Of a stretch of 20,401 nucleotides of DNA, positions 1-6,535 are shown piece by piece. The stretch's first letter is position 1. Each line of letters begins with the position of its first letter. Below the pieces are notes generated by a model. The model saw only the letters and a list, made by a program, of their open reading frames with translations, had not been told where the DNA came from and searched no databases. Source of the stretch: Chlorobiota bacterium (lineage in GTDB: Bacteria; Bacteroidota; Bacteroidia; Bacteroidales; JAADGE01); contig JAUVIG010000014.1 of NCBI GenBank assembly GCA_030592825.1, positions 1-20,401 on the forward strand, read 5' to 3'. The position numbers and the translations under genes were made by a program.

Positions 1-4
1 AGTT

Positions 5-277
5 TTAAAAGGCTGCTATTGTATTTTCGAATGTCGGTTTTTCGTCATTCTTAATAATTTGATTAATTTCTGCATGATTTATTTTCATTGCTTCTTTAAG
101 AGCAGGCAAAAAATGTTCATCTTTAATCAAATTAAATGGAGGTACTTCATATGGTGTGTCAAATTTTTGAAGAAGAACATTAACATCATTACTTTTACTA
201 TTATTAGATTCTTCTTTGTTGTTGCAATTTACTGTTAACAATAGAACAATGATGTATACAAAAATATTTTTTCTCAT
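5..277 (-). pseudogene. N-terminal fragment of an M3-family peptidyl-dipeptidase (Dcp-like lipoprotein), interrupted by a stop
   Basis: The 90-residue product begins with a hydrophobic signal and a possible lipobox-like Cys (LLLTVNC; Asn at -1 is unusual). It then shows the start of Dcp-type M3 zinc peptidases: the stretch around YEVPPFNLIKDEHFLPALKE and the later PTFENTIAAF, which in the family leads directly into a helix and the rest of a roughly 700-residue enzyme. Here a TAA follows immediately, within 10 bases of the window edge. In the sense strand the break falls in GCCTTTTAAAACT. Removing one T restores an open frame (Ala-Phe-Lys-Thr), so a one-base frameshift in the T run is the simplest explanation. 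Family members cleave dipeptides from peptide C-termini in the periplasm. Whether the downstream part survives cannot be seen. It could also be a sequencing error. Confidence 0.6.
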
Positions 278-421
278 AATATGATAACTTTAAATGTTTA
301 TTTATTATTCTTTTAAAGTTAATAATAAAATAATTACTTGAAAATACGCACAAAATTTTCGTTTACAAAACTGAATACAATTTTTTAATATAAAAAGCGT
401 AAACCGGGACATTCGGGGTCA

Positions 422-607
422 TTAAGGGACATTTTTCGGTTTTCCGAAAGTATTATAAATAATTTCTTGCTCTTTTGGTGTTACTAATCCGTTTGCTAAT
501 TTGATATTGTGCTTCTTCATCTTTCTCCAAAATGTTTTTCGTGTAAAATTGAATTCAGCAGCCATTTCCTTGCGGGTTTTTGCCCCGTTGTTTTGATTTT
601 TTCTCAT
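422..607 (-). CDS. Small HTH-like protein (61 aa), function unknown
   Basis: A short basic protein. The central stretch KTRKEMAAEFNFTRKTFWRKMKKHNI has the spacing of a helix-turn-helix: a first helix around TRKEMAAEF, a turn, and a recognition helix around TRKTFWRKMKKH. It is followed by LANGLVTPKEQEIIYNTFG. I recall similar small proteins from other Bacteroidota but cannot name a characterised homologue. No Shine-Dalgarno is visible, which is normal in this phylum. The gene stands alone, about 140 bp from the M3 fragment and about 270 bp from capA. A DNA-binding role is inferred only from the helix pattern. The composition (many Lys and Asn, coherent hydrophobic positions) argues that it is a real gene. 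Confidence 0.55.
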   Translation of the reverse strand: MRKNQNNGAKTRKEMAAEFNFTRKTFWRKMKKHNIKLANGLVTPKEQEIIYNTFGKPKNVP

Positions 608-737
608 TTTGCTGATTTATAGATTTATAAATAAAACTTAACTCTAAACATTAATAGCTTTGACTAATAAATTATAACCGGGGGAAAATGATTTTTTTAC
701 GAATTTTTTGTAATTTGGAATGATTCTAAATAAATAA

Positions 738-776
738 TAGTGAAATGAGTGAATGGTTTAATGGTTGAATGAAATA
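738..776. repeat. Degenerate short-unit array in the capA downstream region
   Basis: In the 274-bp gap between the small HTH gene and the CapA gene, the plus strand reads as loosely repeated units of the type AGTGAATG / ATGGTTGAATG. It resembles one arm of the degenerate arrays elsewhere in the window, but no complementary second arm is evident. Nothing else is recognised in 608-881. Confidence 0.3.
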
Positions 777-881
777 AAGGGAAAGTATTGATACAGAATT
801 ACTCCAAGAAACATCAAAGATTTTACAATATGATTTTTCTTTTCAGCAATACAACAATTTCATTTTTAATTTTTGAGAACC

Positions 882-2015
882 TTATTTTTTCAACACAATA
901 TCCCCGTTATTTTTAATTTCAATAACTGATTCGGGAATATCTTGTTTTATTAATTCTTGCATTCTAGTTATAATTCTGTTATTTGGGTCTAACTTTGTTC
1001 CGGTCATTTTATCTTGATATGTTGCAGTGATTTTGCCTTTTATAAATTCACCTTTTCCGTTGATATATACTTTAATTATAGGAGCTATTCCGCTTACGCC
1101 TTTGATGTTAAATCTTCTGTATGTGCAAAAGTTTCCCATGCTGTATGCAATAAATCGGTTTTTATAAACTTCAACAGCACGTGTAACATGCGGCCCGTGT
1201 CCGAAAACAATATCTGCTCCGGCATCAACGGCAGTATGTGCAAATTTGTAAACGTTGCCTCTGTTTTGACCGAGAAATACTTCAGTTTTTCTTGTCAGAT
1301 GTTCATGTTTGCTTCCTTCTGCTCCGCCATGGAAAGATACTATCACAATTTGACAATCTTTTTTCAATTCTTTTACGGTTTTTTCCAATAAAGCATAATT
1401 AGTTATTTGACATGTTCCTTCATTAGGAGCAAATGCACAAAAACCGTATTTTATACCGTTTAATGTAAAAGTATCTGTAGGATGTGTTGTTAAACCGGCA
1501 AAGTGCAATCCTGCTTCTTTCAGAACTTTTATCGTATTTTTTCTTCCGTATGCACCAAGATCACCAAGATGGTTATTTCCGATGCTGACAACATCGAAAC
1601 CTGCATCAACAAAGCAATTTACATATTTTTCGGGCATGCAGAAACGATAGCACCATCTCGGATCATTACAAGGTCGTGCATATTCAGGTTTATCAGAGAA
1701 AACTCCTTCACTGTTTCCGAATGTTAAATCTGCATCTCTTAAAATATCTGCAACAGGTGCAATTAATGAACTGCAATCGTTATTCGGAGGTAAATAGTTT
1801 GGTGATTTCGGATAATTTGTTCCGAGCATCATATCTCCAACACCGATAACTGAAATTGTATCAAGTTTCGGATCGTATTTTTTTTCAATTATTTGTGTAA
1901 CTGTATCATTTTCCGAATTGTTATTTTCTGTTTCTGAATTGCTTTGGCTGCATGCCATTGTTGTTGTCATCAATAAGATAATGAATGCGATTGTTGTGAG
2001 TTTATTAAATTTCAT
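882..2015 (-). CDS. CapA-family (PGA_cap) metallophosphatase-fold lipoprotein
   Basis: The start chosen is the internal Met of MKFNKLTTIAF, because it opens a lipoprotein signal ending in the lipobox TMAC (Cys22). The 27 codons upstream lack this logic and overlap another ORF. That gives 377 residues, close to the family norm. The mature protein has a low-complexity Ser/Asn/Glu linker, then the calcineurin-like CapA signatures in order: VIGVGDMMLG, DLTFGNSEGVF, VSIGNNHLGDLGAYG, SFHGGAEG, and GADIVFGHGPHV leading to YSMGNFC. These Asp/Asn/His motifs line the metal site in this fold. The family is named for poly-gamma-glutamate capsule synthesis, but no capB or capC is present, so a capsule role is not supported. 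A lipid-anchored phosphoesterase-like enzyme at the cell envelope is the safest reading. The first 11 bases overlap a truncated SMI1/KNR4 ORF. Confidence 0.85.
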   Translation of the reverse strand: MKFNKLTTIAFIILLMTTTMACSQSNSETENNNSENDTVTQIIEKKYDPKLDTISVIGVGDMMLGTNYPKSPNYLPPNNDCSSLIAPVADILRDADLTFGNSEGVFSDKPEYARPCNDPRWCYRFCMPEKYVNCFVDAGFDVVSIGNNHLGDLGAYGRKNTIKVLKEAGLHFAGLTTHPTDTFTLNGIKYGFCAFAPNEGTCQITNYALLEKTVKELKKDCQIVIVSFHGGAEGSKHEHLTRKTEVFLGQNRGNVYKFAHTAVDAGADIVFGHGPHVTRAVEVYKNRFIAYSMGNFCTYRRFNIKGVSGIAPIIKVYINGKGEFIKGKITATYQDKMTGTKLDPNNRIITRMQELIKQDIPESVIEIKNNGDIVLKK

Positions 2016-2193
2016 TATAGATTCTTTTTTTACTTGATTTATCAAAAAAAGGATAGAATATCCAATGTATATCTTCATTTTCAATTTCTCCACCATTTAT
2101 AGATTTCATATTTTGTTTGTAGGAGTCAGGAAATTTTACATCTAATTTTTTTTCAGTTTCTTCGATATATTTTTCTTCAATAGGAAACGGCAT
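2005..2193 (-). pseudogene. Truncated SMI1/KNR4-family ORF (62 aa)
   Basis: The ORF starts MPFPIEEKYIEETEKKLDVKFP and continues with a Tyr and an INGGEI segment, then HWIFYPFFDKSSKKRI. This order (amphipathic helix, LP/FP-x-x-Y, NGG, then W-x-[FL]-x-P-[FI]-x-D-x-S-x-x-[KR]-[KR]) is what I know from the N-terminal half of SMI1/KNR4 domains. That domain is found in immunity proteins against contact-dependent and polymorphic toxins. Complete members are usually about 130-160 residues. Here a stop falls straight after the mid-domain motif, inside the capA start region (11-bp overlap). It is most likely a remnant whose 3' half was deleted. A short functional protein cannot be excluded. No toxin gene is present nearby. 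Confidence 0.5.
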
Positions 2194-2218
2194 ATCTTAT
2201 TTTTTTATTTTACTTCAC

Positions 2219-2270
2219 GGGATTACAAATCCAAAACAGATTTCTTTCGGATTTCAAATCCGAAAGAGCA
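2219..2270. repeat. Dispersed dyad repeat, copy 1 (3' of chaN)
   Basis: It contains GATTACAAATCC followed by a perfect palindrome with 11-bp arms CTTTCGGATTT (2244-2254) and AAATCCGAAAG (2256-2266) around a single central C. It starts directly downstream of the chaN stop codon (2271-2273). A closely similar block of the same orientation and order lies at 10803-10860, and a partial one at 11433-11451. On the minus strand the palindrome could act as a transcription terminator for chaN, though no strong T-run follows. The two-palindrome layout recalls REP/BIME-like dispersed elements. Confidence 0.7.
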
Positions 2271-3131
2271 TCAATATGTCTTCGTCATATTATCAGGAAC
2301 AACTATTATAAAATCAGCTTTATTCTTTTCTTCTTCTTTTAATTGATCTGTATCTTTTTGCTCAACAGTTGTAACCGTTATGATTTTTAAATCAGGATTT
2401 GCTTTCTTAAGATACCAAACAATTCCTTCAAAATTATCAGAATGATATGCACCGTTATAATGGATGAAAATTTTACCTTTTTCAAGATTCTTAAGAATAA
2501 AATGTGACATTGTTGCATCTTTTATTGCTTGTGCTTTCGGGAAATTAGGATTTCCGTGTCTCATTTTTTTGCCCATTTCAATCATATCTGAATAGCATTT
2601 TACATTCGGGTCATAAGCAATTGGTAGCGGAGCTATATATGACTTTGCTTCTTTACTTACTTTATTTAAACCTTCAAAGCCTGATTTAAAAACAATACTT
2701 GCATATCTTCTGGGGATATTTGTTGCAATAAATTTATGATTATTTTCTTTTGCAAAACTCATTAAAGGTTTATAGTCTGTTTTGTAATTCGTCCATAATC
2801 TTACATCATCTTCAAACTTTTTTTCTTTAATAAGACCTTGTAAATATTCATCAATAATCAGTTGTTGGTCAGCTTCAAACATTTCTGCACCAAGTGTAAT
2901 TCCGGTCGGATTCAGTTCTGCCAAATCTTTTGTTATTTCCAGTTCCATCCAATGGCTGATTGGATTATTATGCAATTCTCCGATAAAAATAACTTCTGCC
3001 TTGCTTAAAGCTTGTATCATTTTGGAGTATTTAACTTTTTTACCTGATTTATCAAATATTTGATAAGCAGGATTATGAGATATGAAACTCATAAGTATTA
3101 TTGTTAAAGGGATAAAAAGTTTTGCTTTCAT
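2271..3131 (-). CDS. ChaN-family (haem-binding uptake, Tiki superfamily) protein
   Basis: A 286-residue protein with an N-terminal hydrophobic segment (MKAKLFIPLTIILMSFI), probably an export signal; no clear lipobox. The diagnostic region is AEVIFIGELHNNPISHWMELEI followed by GAEMFEADQQLIIDEYL. Near the C-terminus HYNGAYHSDNFEGIVWYL supplies a second conserved His-rich motif. These correspond to the conserved Glu/His positions of the ChaN (DUF399) family, known from a Campylobacter haem-binding lipoprotein and related in fold to Tiki-type metalloproteases. Whether this protein binds haem or acts as a protease is undetermined. It follows the PHA-type gene after 90 bp and ends at a dyad repeat. 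Family assignment is firm; function is not. Confidence 0.8.
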   Translation of the reverse strand: MKAKLFIPLTIILMSFISHNPAYQIFDKSGKKVKYSKMIQALSKAEVIFIGELHNNPISHWMELEITKDLAELNPTGITLGAEMFEADQQLIIDEYLQGLIKEKKFEDDVRLWTNYKTDYKPLMSFAKENNHKFIATNIPRRYASIVFKSGFEGLNKVSKEAKSYIAPLPIAYDPNVKCYSDMIEMGKKMRHGNPNFPKAQAIKDATMSHFILKNLEKGKIFIHYNGAYHSDNFEGIVWYLKKANPDLKIITVTTVEQKDTDQLKEEEKNKADFIIVVPDNMTKTY

Positions 3132-3221
3132 ATATCGTTTATTAAAAGGTTTAATTTTTTAGTATATAATGAATGACGTTTAAATGTCCTCCAGACGATT
3201 GAAAGTCAGTATGCTTTGTAC

Positions 3222-3521
3222 TCAACATTCTGCAATTTTTTCATCAGCATTTTCTCTGATCTTATTTTCAATTAATCCTTGAAAGATCCTTGCTGCAAAC
3301 GGTAATTTGCTTTCAATTGTAACATTATTTTCGCTGACTGTTATGGTTCCGGAAATGTTCATACCCCTAATTCTGAATGAAAAAAAGATTTTGTTACCTT
3401 CAGTTTTTTGCTCAAGATCGGAAAATTCATCTTCATATTTTACCGAAAGGTCTTTAAATATCTTTTCAGCACAAGGTATTGCTTTTTCTTGAGGTAGATT
3501 ATGGTCTAAAATAACTTTCAT
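3222..3521 (-). CDS. PHA_gran_rgn-type small protein (polyhydroxyalkanoic acid system family)
   Basis: A 99-residue soluble protein. HNLPQEKAIPCAEKIFKDL forms the N-terminal helix. A beta-rich part with KIFFSFRIRGMNISGTITV and VTIESKLPFAARIFQGLIE follows, and a charged helix closes the chain. This matches the small PHA-system family, whose hallmark is the F-S-F-x-x-[RM]-G-x-x-I-x-G-x-[IL]-x-V strand pair followed by L-P-[FW]. The family name comes from genes near PHA synthesis loci. None is seen here, so a link to PHA granules is not supported. It begins 15 bp after the LD-carboxypeptidase stop, so the two are probably co-transcribed. Confidence 0.7.
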   Translation of the reverse strand: MKVILDHNLPQEKAIPCAEKIFKDLSVKYEDEFSDLEQKTEGNKIFFSFRIRGMNISGTITVSENNVTIESKLPFAARIFQGLIENKIRENADEKIAEC

Positions 3522-3536
3522 TTTGTTTCTGCGAAA

Positions 3537-4490
3537 TTAAAAAAAATCTTGAAGAACTTGCCTTTTATACTGAATTTGAAATTTATCGGCATCAAATTGA
3601 ACTTTAATACCAAAAGGAAAGATTGCCTGCTCTTTAATATGTCCGAATGAAAATCCGTAAACAGTCGGGATTTGCAAAGGTCTGATTTTTTCAAGAATAA
3701 CTTCTTTTAAACTAAAACTGTCTTCATTTTTCGTATCAAAGTCATCTGTATCACACTTGCTGAATATGCCGAGAATAATGCCTTTTACATTTTTAAACTT
3801 ACCGGCTTGCTTAAGTTGAGTAAGCATTCTGTCAATTTTATATGGCGCTTCATTTATTTCTTCAATGAAAACAATTTTATTTTTCCAATCAAGATCGTAT
3901 TTTGTCCCGAGAAGAGAAGTCAGAATTGATAAATTACCTCCGATTATTATTCCTTCTGTTTTTCCCGGACTTATAATATATGTGTTATCTTTATTATTTT
4001 CCGGTTGGCAGATTATAATTTCATTTTGTGTATTTAAGAAGATGTCTCTAAAGTTATCTTTCGAATATTCAGAAAATTTTGAGGCACCTACAATCCCGTG
4101 AAAACCGGGTAAACATGTTTTTTTATATACGGCAAATAATAATGCCGTAATATCACTGTAACCTATTACCGGTTTGGGATTATTTTTTATTAATTCGTAA
4201 TCAAGCAAGTCTAATATTCGTGCCGTGCCATATCCGCCTCTGACACAAAGGATTGCTTTGACAGATTTGTCAGCATACATTTTATGAAGTTCATTTGCTC
4301 TGTTTTTATCTGTTCCGGCTAAATAACCGCTTTTATCAAGAACACTGTTATAGTAAAAAGCTTCAAGACTAAAATTTTTAACATTTTGAATTGCATTGTT
4401 TAACTTTTGTTTTGTGATATAACCGGCAGGTGTTATTAATCCGATTTTATCATTTTTTTTTAAGATTGAATATTTGTCTTTAATATACAT
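3537..4490 (-). CDS. LD-carboxypeptidase, peptidase family S66 (LdcA/MccF type)
   Basis: A 317-residue protein of typical family length. The N-terminus KKNDKIGLITPAG is the family opening, followed by ILCVRGGYGTARILD and the nucleophile motif GYSDIT with Ser112. The partner residues are recognisable as Glu210 in FIEEINEAPYKIDRML and His284 in FSFGHIKEQ, completing the Ser-Glu-His triad. LdcA enzymes remove the terminal D-Ala from the peptidoglycan tetrapeptide during wall recycling; MccF relatives hydrolyse peptide-nucleotide antibiotics. No signal peptide is seen, so the enzyme is cytoplasmic. Recycling is the likelier role, but the sequence does not separate the two. The start codon lies immediately downstream of the T-run of the rnf terminator, so its transcription depends on read-through or an unrecognised promoter. 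Confidence 0.88.
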   Translation of the reverse strand: MYIKDKYSILKKNDKIGLITPAGYITKQKLNNAIQNVKNFSLEAFYYNSVLDKSGYLAGTDKNRANELHKMYADKSVKAILCVRGGYGTARILDLLDYELIKNNPKPVIGYSDITALLFAVYKKTCLPGFHGIVGASKFSEYSKDNFRDIFLNTQNEIIICQPENNKDNTYIISPGKTEGIIIGGNLSILTSLLGTKYDLDWKNKIVFIEEINEAPYKIDRMLTQLKQAGKFKNVKGIILGIFSKCDTDDFDTKNEDSFSLKEVILEKIRPLQIPTVYGFSFGHIKEQAIFPFGIKVQFDADKFQIQYKRQVLQDFF

Positions 4491-4520
4491 AAAATAAAAA
4501 GCCGTTCATTTGAACGGCTA
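4490..4520 (-). terminator. Rho-independent terminator of the rnf operon
   Basis: On the minus strand AGCCGTTC and GAACGGCT form a perfect 8-bp GC-containing stem around a short AAAT loop, followed by TTTTTATTTT. It lies 24 bp after the rnfA stop. The T-run ends at the start codon of the LD-carboxypeptidase gene, so this structure separates the rnf operon from that gene. Confidence 0.88.
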
Positions 4521-4543
4521 AAGTATTATTTTTTAATTAACTT

Positions 4544-5122
4544 TTATGCAATTCCGGAAAATCCCATAAAAGCAAGTGCCAAAAGACCTGCAACAACAAA
4601 TGCAATAGGAACACCTTTCATTCCTTTCGGAATATCTTGTAATTCCATATGTTCTCTTAATCCGGCAAATATTACCATAGCTAATCCGAAACCAATTGCT
4701 GAAGCAACAGCATATACAGTTGCTTGAAGCAAATCGTAGTCATATACAGGCTTTACGGCAAGTAAGGCTACACCCAGAACCGCACAGTTTGTTGTAATAA
4801 GAGGAAGGAATATTCCAAGTGCTTGAAAAAGGGATGGACTTACTTTTTTCAAAATAATCTCTACTAATTGTACTAAAGATGCAATTACCAATATAAATGT
4901 TATGGTCTGCATGTATTGAATTTCGAAAACATCCAAAACATATTTCTGCAGAATAAATGTAACAATGGTTGCAACTGTCATAACAAAAACAACAGCACCG
5001 GACATTCCAACGGCTGTGCCTACTTGCTTTGATACTCCGAAAAAGGGACAAACTCCCAAAAATTTCATTAAGACAACATTGTTTACAAAAATTGCCGATA
5101 TAATAATTAAGATATATTCCAT
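4544..5122 (-). CDS. rnfA: Rnf electron transport complex membrane subunit RnfA
   Basis: A 192-residue polytopic membrane protein with about six hydrophobic segments. It starts MEYILIIISAIFVNNVVLMKFLGVCPFFGVSK, the RnfA/NqrE signature with a conserved Cys in GVCPFFG. A second conserved Cys sits in TTNCAVLGVAL. In this family the paralogous pair RnfA/RnfE forms an inverted-repeat core that holds an Fe-S centre in the membrane between such cysteines and helps pass electrons across the bilayer. The C-terminal MKGVPIAFVVAGLLALAFMGFSG is also typical. It is the last gene of the operon, 30 bp after rnfE, and is followed by a strong terminator. Confidence 0.96.
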   Translation of the reverse strand: MEYILIIISAIFVNNVVLMKFLGVCPFFGVSKQVGTAVGMSGAVVFVMTVATIVTFILQKYVLDVFEIQYMQTITFILVIASLVQLVEIILKKVSPSLFQALGIFLPLITTNCAVLGVALLAVKPVYDYDLLQATVYAVASAIGFGLAMVIFAGLREHMELQDIPKGMKGVPIAFVVAGLLALAFMGFSGIA

Positions 5123-5152
5123 TTTATTTGAATTATCAGGTTTATACTTTTG

Positions 5153-5737
5153 TTATGATTTTTTTGTTAATATATTTGTTAATGCGATTAAATACCCCAA
5201 AACAATAAAAGCACCCGGAGCTAAAACAAATACTAATGCACCATCGCCTTCATAAATGCTGATATTAAAGATAGAACCACTGCCCAAAATTTCTCTTACA
5301 GCTCCTAACATCATTAGTGCCATTGTGAAACCGAGTCCCATACCGAGTCCGTCAAGTATTGAATCTGAAACTTTATTTTTTGAAGCAAAAGCCTCTGCAC
5401 GACCTAATATTAAGCAGTTTACAACAATAAGCGGAATATATAATCCCAAAACTTCAAACAGATCAGGAACATATGCTTGCATTGTTAATTCAACAATAGT
5501 AACAAATGAAGCAATAATTACAATAAATGAAGGTATCCTGACTTTATCAGGGATTTGTGATTTTACCAATGAAACAACAATATTGGACATTACCAACACA
5601 AATGTTGTTGCTATTCCCATACCGAGACCGTTAACAGCAGAAGTTGTTGTTCCGAGAGTAGGACATAATCCGAGCAGCATAACAAAAACTGCATTTTCTG
5701 AAAAAAATCCTCTGGTGAATATTTTTAGTTTGCTCAT
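5153..5737 (-). CDS. rnfE: Rnf electron transport complex membrane subunit RnfE
   Basis: A 194-residue integral membrane protein paralogous to RnfA. Key features are the FFSENAVFVMLLGLCPTLGTT motif with its conserved Cys, and VNCLILGRAEAFA with the second Cys, followed by a long Gly-rich segment (LDGLGMGLGFTMALMMLGAVREILG). The arrangement of a Cys in each half fits the membrane Fe-S site of the RnfA/E pair. Six or so hydrophobic stretches span the chain. The gene lies between rnfG and rnfA as usual. The 129-bp gap to rnfG is long for this operon and is filled by an inverted octamer array. Confidence 0.95.
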   Translation of the reverse strand: MSKLKIFTRGFFSENAVFVMLLGLCPTLGTTTSAVNGLGMGIATTFVLVMSNIVVSLVKSQIPDKVRIPSFIVIIASFVTIVELTMQAYVPDLFEVLGLYIPLIVVNCLILGRAEAFASKNKVSDSILDGLGMGLGFTMALMMLGAVREILGSGSIFNISIYEGDGALVFVLAPGAFIVLGYLIALTNILTKKS

Positions 5738-5743
5738 ATTTTA

Positions 5744-5861
5744 TAGTATTATAGTTTTTTAGTGTTATAGTTTTCCGGGAATTTTATTTAAGAGAATTCT
5801 TGCAATAATTGATTTAATTCAAAAATTTAAACTCCTGAAATACTATTACACTATCAGACTA
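5744..5861. repeat. Inverted TAGTnnnn octamer array between rnfG and rnfE
   Basis: Left arm: four consecutive 8-bp units TAGTATTA, TAGTTTTT, TAGTGTTA, TAGTTTTC (5744-5775). Right arm: AAATACTA, TTACACTA, TCAGACTA (5838-5861), the complement orientation with the same 8-bp period. The arms can pair into an imperfect hairpin that also brings CCGGGA opposite TCCTG. The AT-rich loop is about 60 bases. Together they fill nearly the whole rnfG-rnfE gap. Confidence 0.72.
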
Positions 5862-5866
5862 ATTAA

Positions 5867-6472
5867 TTATTTTTCAATTTTTTTAAAAGCATTATACGCT
5901 CGTTCACAGGCATCACAAAAAGCTCTTGAACTGATAGTTGCGGCTGTAATTGCATCTATAGTTCCTTGATCATTTTTAACTTCTATCAGAATTCCGTCAT
6001 CGTCAGTGTCTTGAATATTCGGAACATCCAAATTTGTAAATTGTTCACTCCAATTGCCTTTGTTTTTTTGCATTTTATCTCCGAGACCGGGAGTTTCTTT
6101 ATGTTCGAGTACTGCTGTTTTGAATATTTTTCCGTCCGGAGTAAAACCGACCATAATTTTAATTCTTTCAGTAAAACCAATATCAGAATAAGTTTTTATT
6201 GCCACACCTACAAGTTTATTATCCATTTTTGCCGGAAAAAAAATAAGTTGGTCTCTTTCTCCAATTATTAAGGTGTCTGATTCAGAAACAGGATCGTTGT
6301 TGAATTTAGGCACTACTATTCCTACTGCTTTTTTATCCTTCTCAAGTTTTGCTTGTTTAATAGGGTCTTTTGTAGCTTGATAAACAAATGCTAATGCAGT
6401 TGCTGCAATTGCTGATACAATGAACAATACAACAACCATATTTATAAATGAAGATTTCTTTTTAGATGCCAT
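5867..6472 (-). CDS. rnfG: Rnf electron transport complex FMN subunit RnfG
   Basis: A 201-residue protein with one N-terminal membrane anchor (about residues 9-31) and a periplasmic FMN-binding domain. Family motifs visible are the ETPGLGDK segment and the flavinylation site DAITAATISS near the C-terminus. Thr179 is the expected covalent FMN acceptor, attached through phosphodiester linkage by ApbE. The common motif has Gly where this protein has Ala177 (T-A-A-T instead of T-G-A-T). The acceptor Thr and the leading Asp173 are intact, so it should still be modified, but that is inference. No apbE gene is in the window. It follows rnfD after 63 bp. Confidence 0.94.
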   Translation of the reverse strand: MASKKKSSFINMVVVLFIVSAIAATALAFVYQATKDPIKQAKLEKDKKAVGIVVPKFNNDPVSESDTLIIGERDQLIFFPAKMDNKLVGVAIKTYSDIGFTERIKIMVGFTPDGKIFKTAVLEHKETPGLGDKMQKNKGNWSEQFTNLDVPNIQDTDDDGILIEVKNDQGTIDAITAATISSRAFCDACERAYNAFKKIEK

Positions 6473-6489
6473 TTGTGATTTATTATTCC

Positions 6490-6503
6490 CCGAAACAAGT
6501 TCG
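6490..6503. repeat. 14-bp CCGAAACAAGTTCG segment in the rnfD-rnfG gap
   Basis: This 14-mer, with the internal dyad CGAAacaagTTCG, recurs exactly at 14958-14971 inside the palindromic element of the divergent intergenic region. An exact 14-bp non-coding match of mixed composition in an AT-rich window is unlikely by chance. It may be a fragment of the same dispersed repeat. Confidence 0.45.
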
Positions 6504-6535
6504 AGACAGGTTAATATTGACTATTTAATTTTGTT

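Noticed and set aside
882..2015. Capsule (poly-gamma-glutamate) synthesis locus
   Set aside because: Only a CapA-family protein is present. CapB/CapC homologues are missing, and lone CapA-like proteins are common in genomes without such a capsule.
2016..2096. A longer CapA with 27 extra N-terminal residues
   Set aside because: The lipoprotein signal begins at the internal Met. The extension is the other-frame reading of the SMI1 remnant.
3222..3521. PHA granule locus
   Set aside because: No PhaC, phasin or related gene is present in the window; the family name alone does not show the function.
5256..5762. A 168-codon open frame on the plus strand opposite rnfE
   Set aside because: It is a shadow of a membrane-protein gene. 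The product has no hydrophobic topology or motif, and every neighbouring gene in the operon is on the other strand.
5927..5956. RnfG inactivated by Gly-to-Ala in the flavin site
   Set aside because: The acceptor Thr and the leading Asp are present, and small residues are plausible at this position, so loss of function is not supported.
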